Assembly (NCBI GenBank): GCA_001643675.2
Contig: LSRY02000045.1
Coordinates: 244,001 to 308,000 of the forward strand
DNA from: Monocercomonoides exilis
Lineage: Eukaryota; Preaxostyla; Oxymonadida; Polymastigidae
Length of the DNA stretch: 64,000 nt
Reading direction: 5' to 3'
Under the pieces are notes generated by a model. The model had not been told where the DNA came from. It did no database searches and worked only from the letters and a program-made list of their open reading frames with translations. Shown one piece after another: positions 21,520 to 33,539 of this stretch. Both the position numbers and the translations under genes were made by a program. Each line of letters opens with the position of its first letter. Within the stretch, counting starts at the first letter, position 1.

Positions 21520-23700
21520 GTGAGGGAGTTATTGAACACGTCGGTTGAGTTAAATCAAATTTTATTGGAGAATTATGATAATTGTTGTTCAGTGTGTGGA
21601 ATGAAGGGAAGTGTGGTTGTGGTGAGGGGATGTGGTGTGGAGATGGGGAGAGGCAAGGAGGCAGGGGTGTTTGAGCTGGGTGGGTGCAGAGGGGTGTTTT
21701 GGAACATCACGCTGAGAGGGATTGGAAGGGGAGGAAATGTGTGTGGGAGACTGTTTGGAGGAGAGGGGAGGATGGGGCAGACGAGGAGTGAGAGAGAAGG
21801 TGGGGGAGGAGGAGGAGGAGGATGGGGAAGAGGAAGCGGAAGAGATGAAGTAGGAGAGAGAGGAGAACAACGAGGAGGTGGTGAAGGAAGAAGAGGTGGA
21901 GAAGGAAGAGAAGAAGGAAGAGAAGAAGAAAGCGAAGGAGGAGGGAGTGTATTGGTGAGTGAGTCGCACTTCTCATCTTTTTGTGTGTCTTCAGCCCCGT
22001 TTCTGGCACCTCCCCTGATACGCCTTGTATCTCTCACCCAGCTGACCTTCTTCAACATCTCCACAAATCCATCGAAAACAACACATCTGGGTGAAGGGCT
22101 GAGCCAAACCTCGTTTCTGATGAGTGGGTGCACATTTTCATCGGTGTTGGATGTTTGTGACGGGGGCATTGTCCCTTCACTGAACAGCCCCTCATCATCC
22201 TTGGCTGCCTCGAACACCTCGTTTGTCGGATGCTATCGCTCTCAGAATGTTGTAGTCAGCGGGAGTGAAGGGAATCCATCGAAACCAGCGAGACAGAATC
22301 AGACAGACAATGGGGCAAATTCATTCACTTGGTGCGAGTGGAATGGCTCAAATACAACCGGGACAAGTAATTCTTATACAGATGGAGTTTCGAGTGGAGG
22401 GGCGATTAATATGTATAATCTGGGATCTGGTACACTTTCAGTGAAATTTTGTTCTTTCAACAACTGCTATGCATATTATGCTGGGGGAGGTATTTTTTGC
22501 TATTCAATCAATTCCATCAAGATTGAGAACAATTCGTTCAATGCATGTACCGCAAAAAATAATGCAGGAGGAGGGATAAATGTTGGCTATATTTCAGAAT
22601 GTGTCAGGATCGGAGGTTGCGAGTTCCAGAATTGTAAGGCAAGTGGTACAGGAGGGGGGCTTGATCTTTATAACTTTAATGTTTCTGGATCTTCATGTAT
22701 TGGAACGGAAAGCGACAATGGAGAGAGCGCTTGTGTGTTTGAGTGTTTCTTCACTTCGTGTTCTCTTACAGGTTCAAGTGGCGGAGGGTTGCTTTGTGAA
22801 AGCGTTCCAGCTGCATTCAAAATGAGGAGCCTCCAATTTATTTCGTGCTCGGCAGTGTCATATGGTGGAGGATTTTGGTTTAATCCAAGTCGATCAACAG
22901 CTCCAAGCAACAACATTTATTGTTATTTCTTCTTCTTCCATGATTGCAGTTGCAGTAATTCCACTCCATATGGGCACGATGTGTATTTTCGAGATGCTAA
23001 CAATCTCTTTTCGTCATACAACCCGTTCTATGAATCGTACACAACGAATAGCAATGATAAGAGAGTGTGCTATAATGGTAATAGTCTTCAACATACAGAA
23101 AAGAAGGATTGGCTGAAGGAAGGGATGAAAGATCGATATGTTGGGGCGAGTGGGGATGACGCAAACAATCTGTGTGGGATGAGTGAGGCAGCACCTTGCA
23201 AGACAGTGGGGCATGCAGTGGGGTCGAGCATGGCGCAGCTGAGCTCGACAATCACAGTGCTGAGTGGGAAGCATGTGAGTGAAGAGGCGACGATCAGTGT
23301 TGGGGATAAGAAGATTTCTGTTTTGGGGAGAGGGAAGGCAGTGAGTGTGATTGGGACAAATTCTCTTTCTTCGACTTCGCCAACGCTGTTTAGCATATCT
23401 TCTGGCCAACTGGAGGTGGGGCATGTGGGGATCGATCACAATGCAACAAGAAGCCCATCGCCGAGTGTGTTTGTGGTGTCTGTGGGGAGCGGGACTCTTT
23501 CACTGGAGGATGTTTTGATCAACTCTTCGACATCAGGAGGGAGTGGAATGACGAAGTGCGTGTTTGAAGTGGAGCTGAGGCAGCTGAAAACGATTGATGT
23601 GGAGATAGAAAATATGAAAGTGAGCCAACTTCTGTTTGTCGAACCATCATCAGTAGGATTGGCATTGGGAGAAAATTGGTTGTTGTTTATTTTGTTCTGA
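21520..23700 (+). pseudogene. Partial surface-protein gene copy truncated at both ends
   Basis: This is a 726-codon open frame with no ATG at the homologous start (the first initiator is GTG). It parallels 52117-54240 of the giant gene: an ELNQ...ENYDNCC motif, GSVVVVRGCGVEMG, a Gly/Arg/Glu-rich linker, LTFFNISTNPS, SLAASNTSFVGCYRS, beta-helix turns with GGG, then CGMSEAAPCKTVGHAV. Homology ends near 23675 and the frame stops in AT-rich DNA. There is no signal-peptide exon upstream. Bases 22023-22453 are identical to 52614-53044, while the flanks are clearly diverged, a mosaic typical of gene conversion. It is probably not functional as a full adhesin but could serve as a silent donor. Confidence 0.8.
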
Positions 23701-25495
23701 CTGCACAACACGCAAACTGAAGAGAGAAAAAAAAATAGAAATTATGAAGTTTTATTTTTATTATCTTTTTTATTAAAGTATCAGGTGGTGAAGTGTTATT
23801 TTTTTATTGAGCATACGTATGCTTCACGAAAAAGAATTTTTTTTATGAATATGATTTGTTAATAAAACTTTTGTGGATGCATGAAAAGATGAAATAAATG
23901 AAAAAAGCCACAAAAAAACAATGATTTTATCATAAATAATGAATGAATTAAAATATCTATTTCTCTGAACAAAACGGGCAAGATGCTACTTTAAGGGAAC
24001 CTGCTTTTTTCGTTAAATCCATGAATAAATTGCAAAAAAACGCGATGTTAAAATATTATAAATGAGTTTGGTTAACAATAACCAATTGATCAAAACACAA
24101 AATGATTGAGTAGTTTTTTATTCAAATCTTTCGTTTTACGAGACTTTTTTCAAACTTCCTTTAAATTTTTAAATTGCGTAATTATAAACCCTGACATTAA
24201 CAAATTGCCCTTTCAAACTAATTATAAAACATAAAAAATGTCTTTTAATTGTTATTTAAATAATTCAACAAATATATTTTTTCAAAATTTCTTTTAGGGA
24301 ACATTTGTTTTTGAGAAAGAAAACCCAAAAAAAGTCAAATGATAAAAAAACATTTAATCGTCACCAAAGAATGTTGATGATAGTCCACTTGAAAACATTT
24401 AGCCTTTTCATAATGCTTATTTTTAATATTTCAGGCACCCTTTAAGTGACCTGTGTGACATAAAGAAAGTAAAAAGTTCATCACGTCCGCCATCAATTAT
24501 CCACGGCAAATTCGCGTTTTATTGGACATCGAAAAATTGATTTAATTGTTGATAGAAATGTTTATTAATCAAATATATTCATGTTTCGGTTATATAAAAA
24601 GCGCGGAAGTTAGTCAAAATCAGGTTAAAAAATTTTCTTTTCCAAAATATATATGATTGTGGGTTTATGAAAAAAGTTGAAAAATCGAAAAAATTGTCAA
24701 CTGTAATGATTCATCTTCTCATTCTGATGAATCTGCTCCATCAGACAATCCCAAGCCATCACTTTTGGGATAAATTTAACAAATGTGATGTTAAAAAAAT
24801 TAAAAAAATGAAAAAAAGGAAATGTGCAGTAGGATTTGAACCATTGACCATATTATTAATACAAGAAAAATCCTAACAACATGACCATTGCTTCACTCAA
24901 AAGGATTCTATTCAAAATTATTCTTTTATTTTTTTCCCTAACCCTAAAACAAAACAAAATTCAAAAATGTTGATTAAAATTCAAACCCTAACCCTAAAGC
25001 CACAATTGAAACGAATATTGATAGAGAAATGAAAACCTAAAAAGAAAACAATAGGTTTGTCAAAATTTTCCGAAAACTGTTCCAGTGAACCCTCTTCATT
25101 AATAAATGCAAAAATTCAATAAAAAACTGAAATTTACATTTGTCTTGAAAAAGCTATTAAAGAACTTTATCTGTTTTTCAATAACACTAATTAGGAATTG
25201 ACCCAAAATTGTAATATTTTCGAAATATTTTTTGTTTTTTTAGAAAATGTTTTCCGCGCATAAAAACTATTTTTAAATTGAACGAAATACATATTAAAGT
25301 ATGTTAGAAGCAAAAAAACAAGAATTTTCGTTGTCCGATATAACGCAATTATGCCTTATCCACTACCAAAAAAAGGAAAAAAAGGTGTAATAAATTGAAA
25401 TAAATTGAAAAAAAAAAAAAAAAATAGAAAAATTTGACAAAAAATCATAATTAATTTGAAAGAAATATGGAAAAAAATGTTAAATTTTTTTTGAA
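23701..25495. other. AT-rich gene-free spacer
   Basis: No coding region seen. It includes two telomere-like CCCTAACCCTAAA motifs at 24936-24948 and 24986-24998. Confidence 0.6.
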
Positions 25496-25700
25496 AAGTC
25501 CATTTTGTTTAATTTTCAAATAAAATAAAAATTACAAACTTCGATCAAAATTCTGTTAACACTTACGTAACTTTTCTGAAATGGAAATAATTACATTGCT
25601 AAGATTTTGTTTTTATGACAGCCAAAATTGGAGAATGAAAACAGAAATTTGATCAAAATATGAAATATTCTTTTGTTTGAAAATTAAACAAAAGGAACTA
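25496..25700. repeat. 205-bp fold-back element (second MITE-like type)
   Basis: The ends are about 55-bp inverted repeats containing TTTTGTTTAATTTTCAAA and, further in, GATCAAA-TTCTGTT. The interior is non-coding. It lies 40 bp from the Merlin element. Confidence 0.65.
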
Positions 25701-25740
25701 TTAAAAATATATTTTTAACATATTTGTAAATGCTATCTTT

Positions 25741-27143
25741 GGAAGAGGGTAACAATACACCACAATCCAAAATATATATATTTTTGCAGATAATTACTAG
25801 TTACACATTTGCAGGAAAGAATTATCATATCAAACCTCCGGGTTTATGATAGATAATATTTTTAAATTTTGGAAAAATATCTTCTTTTTATGGGATGGAT
25901 TAAATTTGACGCATTTATGTCTCACATTCTGGATCGCAAATCAAATATTTTTCAAAAAACAAAATTGTTCCAAGATAATGAGGCAATGTGGAATAGGATA
26001 ATGAGATTTATGCCATTAGCAGTGAACAGAAGATGCCCAAAGTGCAGGAAAAATTACTCCATAGAAGCTCGAGATAATTGCAGAAATTAGAGGTGTAACA
26101 AATGTGGAAAATATTGCTAATTGTTAGGATTGACTCCTTTGAAAAATTCAAAAATACCAATAGAGAAAATTATGATGATATTTCTGTGTTTCTGGATCAA
26201 CATAGAAATATATCAGTGGCGCTTATTGACTGATGTTTCAAGACAAACTGTTGGTGGTTTTTATTCCATTGGAAGAGCATGCATAGCTGATAACTGTTAT
26301 CCATCTTTCGAAAAGCTTGATTATCAATTATTATTCCCAGACGTAGATGAGTCAATTCAACGAAAAAGATAGTTTCGAAAAGGAAGAAGAAAGAAACAGA
26401 TATGGTTATTTGGAATAATAGAAAGAAAACATGATGGAAAAAAAGGGAAATGTTTGATTGTGAGAGTGAAAAACAGAAAAGAGAAATTTTCATAACAATA
26501 ATCGAAAAAAACACAATTCCAGGATCAACTATTTACTCAGATGAGGTGAAAGCCTTCAGCTCTATATCATCTTTAGGTTATGATCATCACTCTATTTGTC
26601 ACAAATACAATTTTGTAGATCCAGAAAGTGGCATTTGCACATTATTGATTGAAAGTACTTGGTCAAGCTTTCGAAAATCTCTTCCTCGAAATGGAATTAT
26701 AGAAAAATATATTGATGGCTTTGTGACGAGCTTTCTTGGAAAACGATCAGAAACACTTTAATTTGAAGATTTCATTCAAAAATTACTCGTTTATAATCCC
26801 TTAAATGTTGAAAAAGAAATTGATGAAACAGAAGAAGATGAAACCGAAGAATCTGATGAAAGTGATGTGCCAGTTTTAAATGATAATGATGAAGAAACTG
26901 AAGATGAAATTGATTCTTTAGGAGCGGGCAATGGAACAGATGCATTCGAGTACGAATTGTGACAATTATATTTTTTTAATTCGCATGTTGACCCTAAATA
27001 ATATATTTTCTATGAAAATTCATTTTTGTATTTCTTCAAAACTCGGAGTTGGAAGTAACAGAAAATATTATAAAACTATGAATATTGACATGCAGAACAC
27101 AATATCAATGAATTTGGGTTGTGGTGTATTATTTCCTTCTGCC
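25741..27143 (+). mobile_element. Merlin-superfamily DNA transposon (dead)
   Basis: The element is 1,403 bp. Its terminal inverted repeats start GGAAGAGGGTAACAATACAC on the left and GGCAGAAGGAAATAATACAC on the inverted right end, and continue as CACAAYCCAAA. It is flanked by CTATCTTT (25733-25740) and ATATCTTT (27144-27151), an 8-bp target duplication with one mismatch, as expected for Merlin (8-9 bp). It encodes a single, broken IS1595/ISXO2-like DDE transposase. Confidence 0.88.
25869..26962 (+). pseudogene. Merlin (IS1595-like) transposase, nonsense- and frameshift-broken
   Basis: The frame can be followed from 25869 to about 26470, then one frame over to TGA at 26960. The N-terminal zinc ribbon shows CPKC then CNKC. 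The catalytic triad is visible as VDES (about 26343), YSDE (about 26538) and IEST (about 26649), followed by W. Other family-typical stretches are VGGFYSIGRAC, NFVDPESG and FRKSLPRNG. In-frame stops are TAG 26088, TAA 26118, TAG 26370 and TAA 26759, and there is one frameshift near 26475. An acidic tail (DETEEDETEESDESD) follows the core. The enzyme would have cut and pasted the element; this copy cannot make it. Confidence 0.9.
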
Positions 27144-27151
27144 ATATCTTT

Positions 27152-28000
27152 TGTTGAACAGAATATACAATACAAAACTTATATTAATTGATATATAAAG
27201 TGTTATGAATGCTGCATCGCGAAAAGAGGATAACAAATAGTTTCAAAAAGAAACGGAAATAACTTTATAGCCTGCGATCAAGATCGGTAAATGTAATGTT
27301 ATTTTTTTTTAACTTTTTTTTATTGATGTTTTTGAATTTCTTTTATTAATAGGAAATAGATATAGAACCGAATTTAAATGAACTCAGAAAGATTATCCTA
27401 AGTCGAGAAAAATGCAACAATCAGAAACAACTGACTTGTCTTTCTGCTTGGCGGTTTTTAATTAACAGATTTTTTTGCGGCAAATGAATAATCCTTGTTA
27501 TTGCATCTGAGCAATATTTCGCGAAAACTCAGCAAGAGAACTTGAAGATCTGACTGGATTTTTTGACTGTCAAAGAAAAGAAGAGAAAAAAAGAGAAAAG
27601 AAAAAAAGAGAAAAGAAAAAAAGAGGAAAAGAAAATAAAAGGAGGAAGAACAGGAAGATTATTTTGAAGAAATGACTCAACTTATTTGACAATTTCTTAT
27701 AACTGACAGTGGTGCTGAAGAATCGAAATGAAAATGACCCAAAAGGACAGTATTTGGAGAAGATGGAGGAATAAGAATATGGAGATTTTATTGCAAGCCC
27801 TTTTGAAACTTTCGTTTTTTTAAAGACGAAAGTTATTCAATAAGATTGTCATTGAGAATTTCTGATTGTTTTGTTAAAACTTGAAATGAAAAAAGTTATA
27901 TATCGAATCTCTTAAATTTTGAATTTCTCTTCTTTTTTTATTTCACAAAATTGAAAACATGTACTTGAAACTTCAATAACGTTTTATAATATATATATAT
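27152..28000. other. AT-rich spacer with purine-rich tandem repeat
   Basis: A 15-nt unit close to AAAAAAAGAGAAAAG repeats about three to four times at 27573-27640. No gene seen. Confidence 0.6.
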
Positions 28001-28205
28001 GGCTGATTCTTTTTGGAATAACACTTTTATTCAAGTTTTGATCTAAATTTTTTCTCAATAGGATTTTGATAAAAACGAGTTGAAATAGGGAACACTAATT
28101 GTTTATTACATTGCAACTGCATCAACAAATTTTTATACAAATCCCATTGAGATTGAATATTTGATCAAAACTCTCACGAAAGAATAATTTCAAAAAGGAT
28201 CACAC
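28001..28205. repeat. 205-bp MITE-like element, copy A
   Basis: The inverted ends are built on (GGC)TGATYCTTTTTGRAAT, AGTTTTGATC and a more internal TCTCAATRGGATTT. Total length and end sequence match copies B (31998) and C (47866). The interior is AT-rich with no ORF. Confidence 0.75.
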
Positions 28206-29640
28206 ATATATATGAGTGATTATTTTTTAATTCATATTTTTTCGTTCAAAAATTTCTGTTCAAAAGTTTTTCTTGAATATCAACAAATGAACTATGAAAA
28301 ATGAAAATGCTTATAATAAACTTTTTTTTTCATAATTCGGTTTCAATATTTTTTTCAGAAAACAGTTATCATGCTTTTTCTTTTTTGAATTCATAAAATT
28401 TCTCTTCAAATAAACAATATTTGAAAAAACGACAAACCAAAAATAGTTATGATTTCGAAAATAATCACCCATATATATATATATTTATATATATATATAT
28501 ATTGAAAAAAATGAAGTGAAACAAGTCAAAAAACATTGATAAATTAACATTTTGATTTCATGATTTTTTTTTTCTTCCGTAACCTTCTTCAAAAGTTTTT
28601 CAGCTAAAAATTTCTCATATTATTCATCTTGAATTCATTATTTTTATTTTCGTTCTTTCCAGCTTTCATTCACCATTCTTTTCATTAGCATTTCTTTCAG
28701 TTTTTCCTCTGTTTTTTCAGGTCATCGTATTTTTGATAGAATAATTGGATAAAACAACACAGAGAAGAAAACTGTCATTCATATCAATTAACTGGAGCTC
28801 CATGAGAAAATAAGATCATTTATTGCCATGAAAACAGATAATAATGATACAGTCACAAATGAAACAAAACAAATGAAAGTTAACAAAGCAGACCTTAACA
28901 AGAATAACCACTTCATGCTACATAAAGAAGTCTCATTATAAGCAGAAATTGAACAAATTATATCTAAGCAATGAGTTGAATAAGTGATTATATACCAATA
29001 GAGTCGTAATTTTTGAAAAGTCGCTGAAGATCAAAAATTTGTCCCATCGCAGTTAATTATTTTTAATTCCTTTACCATTATTATTATGAATTATATCAAC
29101 TTTCACAATGAAGTTTGATTTTTCATTTCAAACCTCTTTGTGAGAAAAAACAATTTGAAACAAAAAATTATATTTCAGTTGTTTGATCAAAATAAAAATT
29201 GAGAATTATTGATGAATATGTGATAGCGTTTTTCAGTTTGTCTTGTAATTGCTGATTCATGAAATTTTTATAATGTGCTTCGATTCTTTTTTGTGAATTA
29301 GCAAGAATTCTAATTATTGTTAATGTTTGAATTCATTTGGATATTCTTCAAACTCAGAATGAATATCTGTATTTGTGGAATCAAATATGGCTTTTACAAG
29401 TTCAAATAAACATAATAATTATATTAACCGATGGTTTGCAACTTGTTTTTTCTTTTATATTTATTTTTATTTAAGATTTTTCATATTCACATTTTTGGCA
29501 CTCTTTCCCTTACACAAAAGTCCGCACGTTGATAAACGGGCAACACTGAAGGACACACACCTCTGCTTTCGTCGCAGGCTTCTTAACGCACACTGGCAAC
29601 ATCACGCAATCACACTCTCAAACGTACTCTTCTCCTCCAG
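28206..29640. other. AT-rich spacer
   Basis: Contains (AT)n runs near 28470-28500. A possible further fold-back (about 28210-28490) has ends like ATATATGGGTGATTATTTT. No gene recognised. Confidence 0.5.
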
Positions 29641-29643
29641 CTA

Positions 29644-30440
29644 CTAAAAAATTTTCAAGTCCACATCTGCTCGGTAGTAATTTTCCTTCTCCAGAAACTC
29701 GAGTAACACTTCTTTCTCCACCTCCTGAGGCACATGCGCTAAATCTCTTCGCTCTGGCTGTGCAGTAGCGCGCTCTGCCACAAGTATCTTATGTCCTTCT
29801 CGGCTGCAGTACATCAAATGCCCTCGCATTGCCATTTGTGCTGGTTAGTGAACAAAAGCACCGCTTCGTGGGAAGGAGAACACATATGAAAGCGTCTTCG
29901 TACCATATACTCCCAGAACAATGCTCAGTGTCTTCGACAAACTTCCTTTCAACAACGGAATTGAACAGACTTGCACTTGCATCAGCACCTCCACACGCCT
30001 CGACTGCGGCGATCACCATATCCGCAGTGAAGGGTCAAACTGATCGTCGATTGACGGGAAAGCATTCACATCTGCCTCTGAAAAGATCTTCTTGCTCCCC
30101 GATTTCGTGCCAACTAACACTGCATGCTACGGAAGCGGCACCACCAGCGGAACCGAAAGCATTGTCGAAAGCATTACATCGTATGCACACATAACACCCC
30201 CGTACAGCACCCCCTGCCGCTCCACATCATATTTCCCCAGCGTCTGATGCACACTCAGGAACGACTTTTTGTGATTTGCATTGATGCAATTTCTTCAGAT
30301 CCAACAATTTTCAGCCACATCTCGATGTATTTCATCGCTGCTGCTAAAATGCATGACGCTGATGAAGCAGAAGCGTCCGAAGGATCAATTGCAGGTGCTG
30401 ATGATGAAGATGAAGATGAAGAGTGCACTGGCTGCTTGTC
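29644..30440 (-). pseudogene. Relic of an unrecognised host gene
   Basis: This is a GC-richer island in AT-rich surroundings. On the minus strand a protein-like frame reads MKYIEMWLKIVGSEEIASMQ, shifts by one base at an A-run near 30270, then continues as KSFLSVHQTLGKYDVERQ, GSKKIFSEADVNAFPSIDDQ, VEVLMQVQVCSIPLLKGS and MAMRGHLMYCSREGHKILVA, ending LKIF and double TAG at 29641-29646. Three internal stops (TAG, TGA, TAA) break it. The TAA falls in a possible 21-nt GT-AG segment (GTGCTTTTG...CTAACCAG), so one stop could be intronic. No family is recognised. Confidence 0.45.
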
Positions 30441-30489
30441 CCATCCAGCCTTCTTCTCTTCTCTTCTCCACTTCCAAACTGTGAAATAG

Positions 30490-31997
30490 ACGAAGAAAAC
30501 AACTCGTACTGAGATGAAAGAAACTTGTTTGATTCAAACTGTTTGAATATTTATATTTGAAGAGATTACATTTTTGAGTTTGTAATAAATAGAGATTTTT
30601 TTGAAAATTAAAATATCTCACTTCAATATTTTATAATAACATAAATAATTGCTAAATGTTTAAAACTTTTCGAATATCTTTCGATTGTTACGAGCGTTGT
30701 TTTAATAAAAATCTCCTGTTTGATAATTTCTCATGAAAAAAATCCAGAATTCAAACTAAAAAAATTGTATTTATCTTTCAACAAAAATATCATTAAAAAC
30801 AAAGTTATTATCCATAAATTCATAATGAATATTCGAACAGATGAAATGAAAATGAAGAAATAAAAACATTTAATTCATTTTATTCAAATGGCTGGAATGC
30901 ATTGTTGACATAAGTGTATCACAAAATAAGGTTAAAAATCTATCTAATTTCAACAAATTAGTATCTTGTTTTTCTTTTAAAAGCGAAATAAATAACAAAA
31001 TATAACATTTTCAACACAATAACGGGAGCGGAATGATCAACATTTTTTGATCATTTTTGATCCAATTTTCAGATCAGTTAAACGTTTGCGACTTTTCAAA
31101 AATTACAACCCAATAAAAGAAATGACATATTATTTTTTTCCTTGTATGTGCATTTGTGACATGTTTTTCAATTGAAAATATTCTTCATTTGGATATTGCA
31201 TGGATTGACTTCATCGCTTTTTGGTATTTGTTTTTCATCAATAACAGAATGGAACATCAATAATGGCACCTTTAAAAGATCTATAAATTAAATGGCTTGA
31301 TATTCAACTATCTATAAATAATAATTGCTCACTTCAAATCGTTAAAATAGAAAGAATTGAAATAATTTAAAAATGAAAGAAAATAAGTGAAACCAAGTTC
31401 CAAATTCGGTTTAATATAGAATAATATTTAAGCTAAAAGATATTTTGCTTGAATTTTCTTCTTTTTTGTTTTCAACAAACTTGTATTCATGAAAACAAAG
31501 AAATTATTAATGACAATCGATAGATAATGAGCGAAAGTCAGAATGAAAAGCAAGGAAAAAATGCCTGTTATATTTTGTAATATTGATGGTTGCAAAACTT
31601 CTTCTGAATGTTTCAAATATCTGACATGGAATGACGTCACTAACTTGTGACGTCAGCGATGTTTCAAAATTCCGATTCCAGCTTTTGCATCAGTGAAAAA
31701 TGCATTTTAGAAATTTCAATATAAAGAATTTTTGTATTTTTTAGATATTAAAATGATTTATAATAATGTTTTTTTATGAAAATATGATTTTTATGAAACT
31801 ATTAAAAAAAACTTGTTATTTTTGTCTAGTGACGTGGAAGTCTATCACGTCCGTCAAAAATCGAAATAGTCACGTCAGAAGTCACCACGTCACCCAGGAT
31901 TACTTTAAAGAAGCCTTATGCTTTTTTAATATAAATTCAAAAGAAAACATTTTGATTTTTGAAAATCACAAAAAAGATCAAAAATGAAAATATAAAT
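30490..31997. other. AT-rich spacer with TGACGTCA motifs
   Basis: No gene seen. TGACGTCA occurs at 31632-31639 and 31648-31655, with further GACGT/ACGTC motifs at 31829-31905. This could be another fold-back element. Confidence 0.5.
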
Positions 31998-32202
31998 GGC
32001 TGATCCTTTTTGAAATCATACTTTCGTTCGAGTTTTGATCAAAAAATTTTCTTAAAGGGATTTGAAAAAATTGAACAAAAACTGATAATACATATTGTTC
32101 ATGATGTTATTATTTTTAAAACAAAATTATTACCAAAATCCCATTGAGATAGAAATTTTGATCAAAACTCGAACGAAAGCATGATTTCAAAAAGGATCAG
32201 CC
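31998..32202. repeat. 205-bp MITE-like element, copy B
   Basis: The best-preserved copy: it starts GGCTGATCCTTTTTGAAATC and ends with the near-exact inverse. About 70 bp pair at each end. Confidence 0.85.
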
Positions 32203-32589
32203 AAATTCTATTGTGGTATTAATTGATCAAATAGTTGAATTGTTTTTTTTGCAAGTACTTAGCTTTTATTTCTGTAATATATATTTGATTTATTTTTAAA
32301 TTCAAAAAACACACCTTTTTTATGTTTTTGGTGAAAAAGATTTATTGATCAAATTCATTTTTAAAAGAGCAAAAAATTTAGAAATCTATCTTTAAAAGGG
32401 AAATAGAAATTTCATAATTGGTAAAACAAAATATTGCAAAGAAAAAGTTTACAAAGAAGAATACAAAAGAGAAAAAAGAAAACAAAATTGTTGATTTTTA
32501 TTGATCAAAAACAGTTAATTTTCTTTTTTTTTTCCCCTCACCTTTGTATAGCCAACAAATCTCCATTCCTTTTATTCAATTCATCTGGT

Positions 32590-32810
32590 TCATCAAACGT
32601 TAAACGAAATCGTGGAACATTGGATAAAGCCAAGTTCAACAGCTAACTTTCCCTCATCGCCCAGAACAAAATCGTTGCCAGCAATGGAACTGATTCTGAT
32701 GCCTGTGGCAGACCCCAACAGACCCCATGTACCACCGTCGAGTATGCCCTCTACAGCTTCATTTCCCTCCTCCAAGACGCCTCTCTCACCCTCCTCACTT
32801 CAATATTTGT
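32590..32810 (-). pseudogene. Fragment resembling a surface-protein beta-helix turn
   Basis: The minus-strand peptide EEGNEAVEGILDGGTWGL, then GIRISSIAGNDFVLG and GKLAVELGFIQCS, follows the same pattern as the LLGGRHVSEG...SVLGKGK...SGQLEVGHVGID part of the giant gene. It is short and isolated, so I treat it as a relic of that superfamily. Confidence 0.35.
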
Positions 32811-33539
32811 TCCTCTTCAAACACTCACATTCAGCGCAGTTGATACAAAAATAACAGAAAATAATGACTTTTTTCTGACTTCTTAAGAATTTCTTTCATC
32901 TTCAAATTTTCACCATTTTCCATATCATAGAAAACTCCTTTAGCTTTCATTGTTTTTTCAACAAGAGCATATATCATCACTTATTTTTCGAGAAGTTTAA
33001 CTAAGTTCCGAAAAAAATATAACTTTGCCATTTTCCATTTGATTTGGCTTCTTCATAGAAAGAAAATTTTGATCTTTGCAAAATGGAATCTTCCGTTTTC
33101 CTTTCTTCGATCATATCAGAAAGTTTTTCAAAAACATTTATTTCCTCAACTTTCCGATTTCAACTTGTTCGTATCCAATTAGAGCAAGTGTCTTATATAA
33201 TTTCTCTTCAAATATGTCTTTTCCTCTCAATTCCTTTTCTTCCTCGTTTCATTTGCAACAATTCGCTGTTGCTTCATACCTGCGAAATCTGTCGGAGGCT
33301 ATTTAGGAACCCATCCATTTCATAAAACAATAGCTTCAACGTTCTTTCTGTTTTCACTGCAAATGCTTCAGCTTCCAAATAAAAATGGCAAAATCTTCCT
33401 CCTTTTCTGATTGTACTCCATCAGATACGCTTTTCTTGGCTCAACGAAACACTGTCTTCTTTATCACATAATTTCAGCTTATATTCTGTGTTAGAATAAA
33501 TAATTATCTGTGCTTCTGAATAGAAATGAAAAATGATGT
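32811..33539. other. AT-rich spacer
   Basis: Two overlapping plus-strand frames at 33076-33325 are of poor quality. Nothing recognised. Confidence 0.4.

Noticed and set aside
21573-22217. Pro-rich minus-strand ORFs over the surface genes (also 52170-52808)
   Set aside because: They are antisense shadows of the Gly/Arg/Glu-rich linker.
24822-24895. tRNA gene on the minus strand (GGTTCAAATCC-like T loop)
   Set aside because: The T stem, anticodon stem and acceptor stem do not pair; at best a degenerate remnant.
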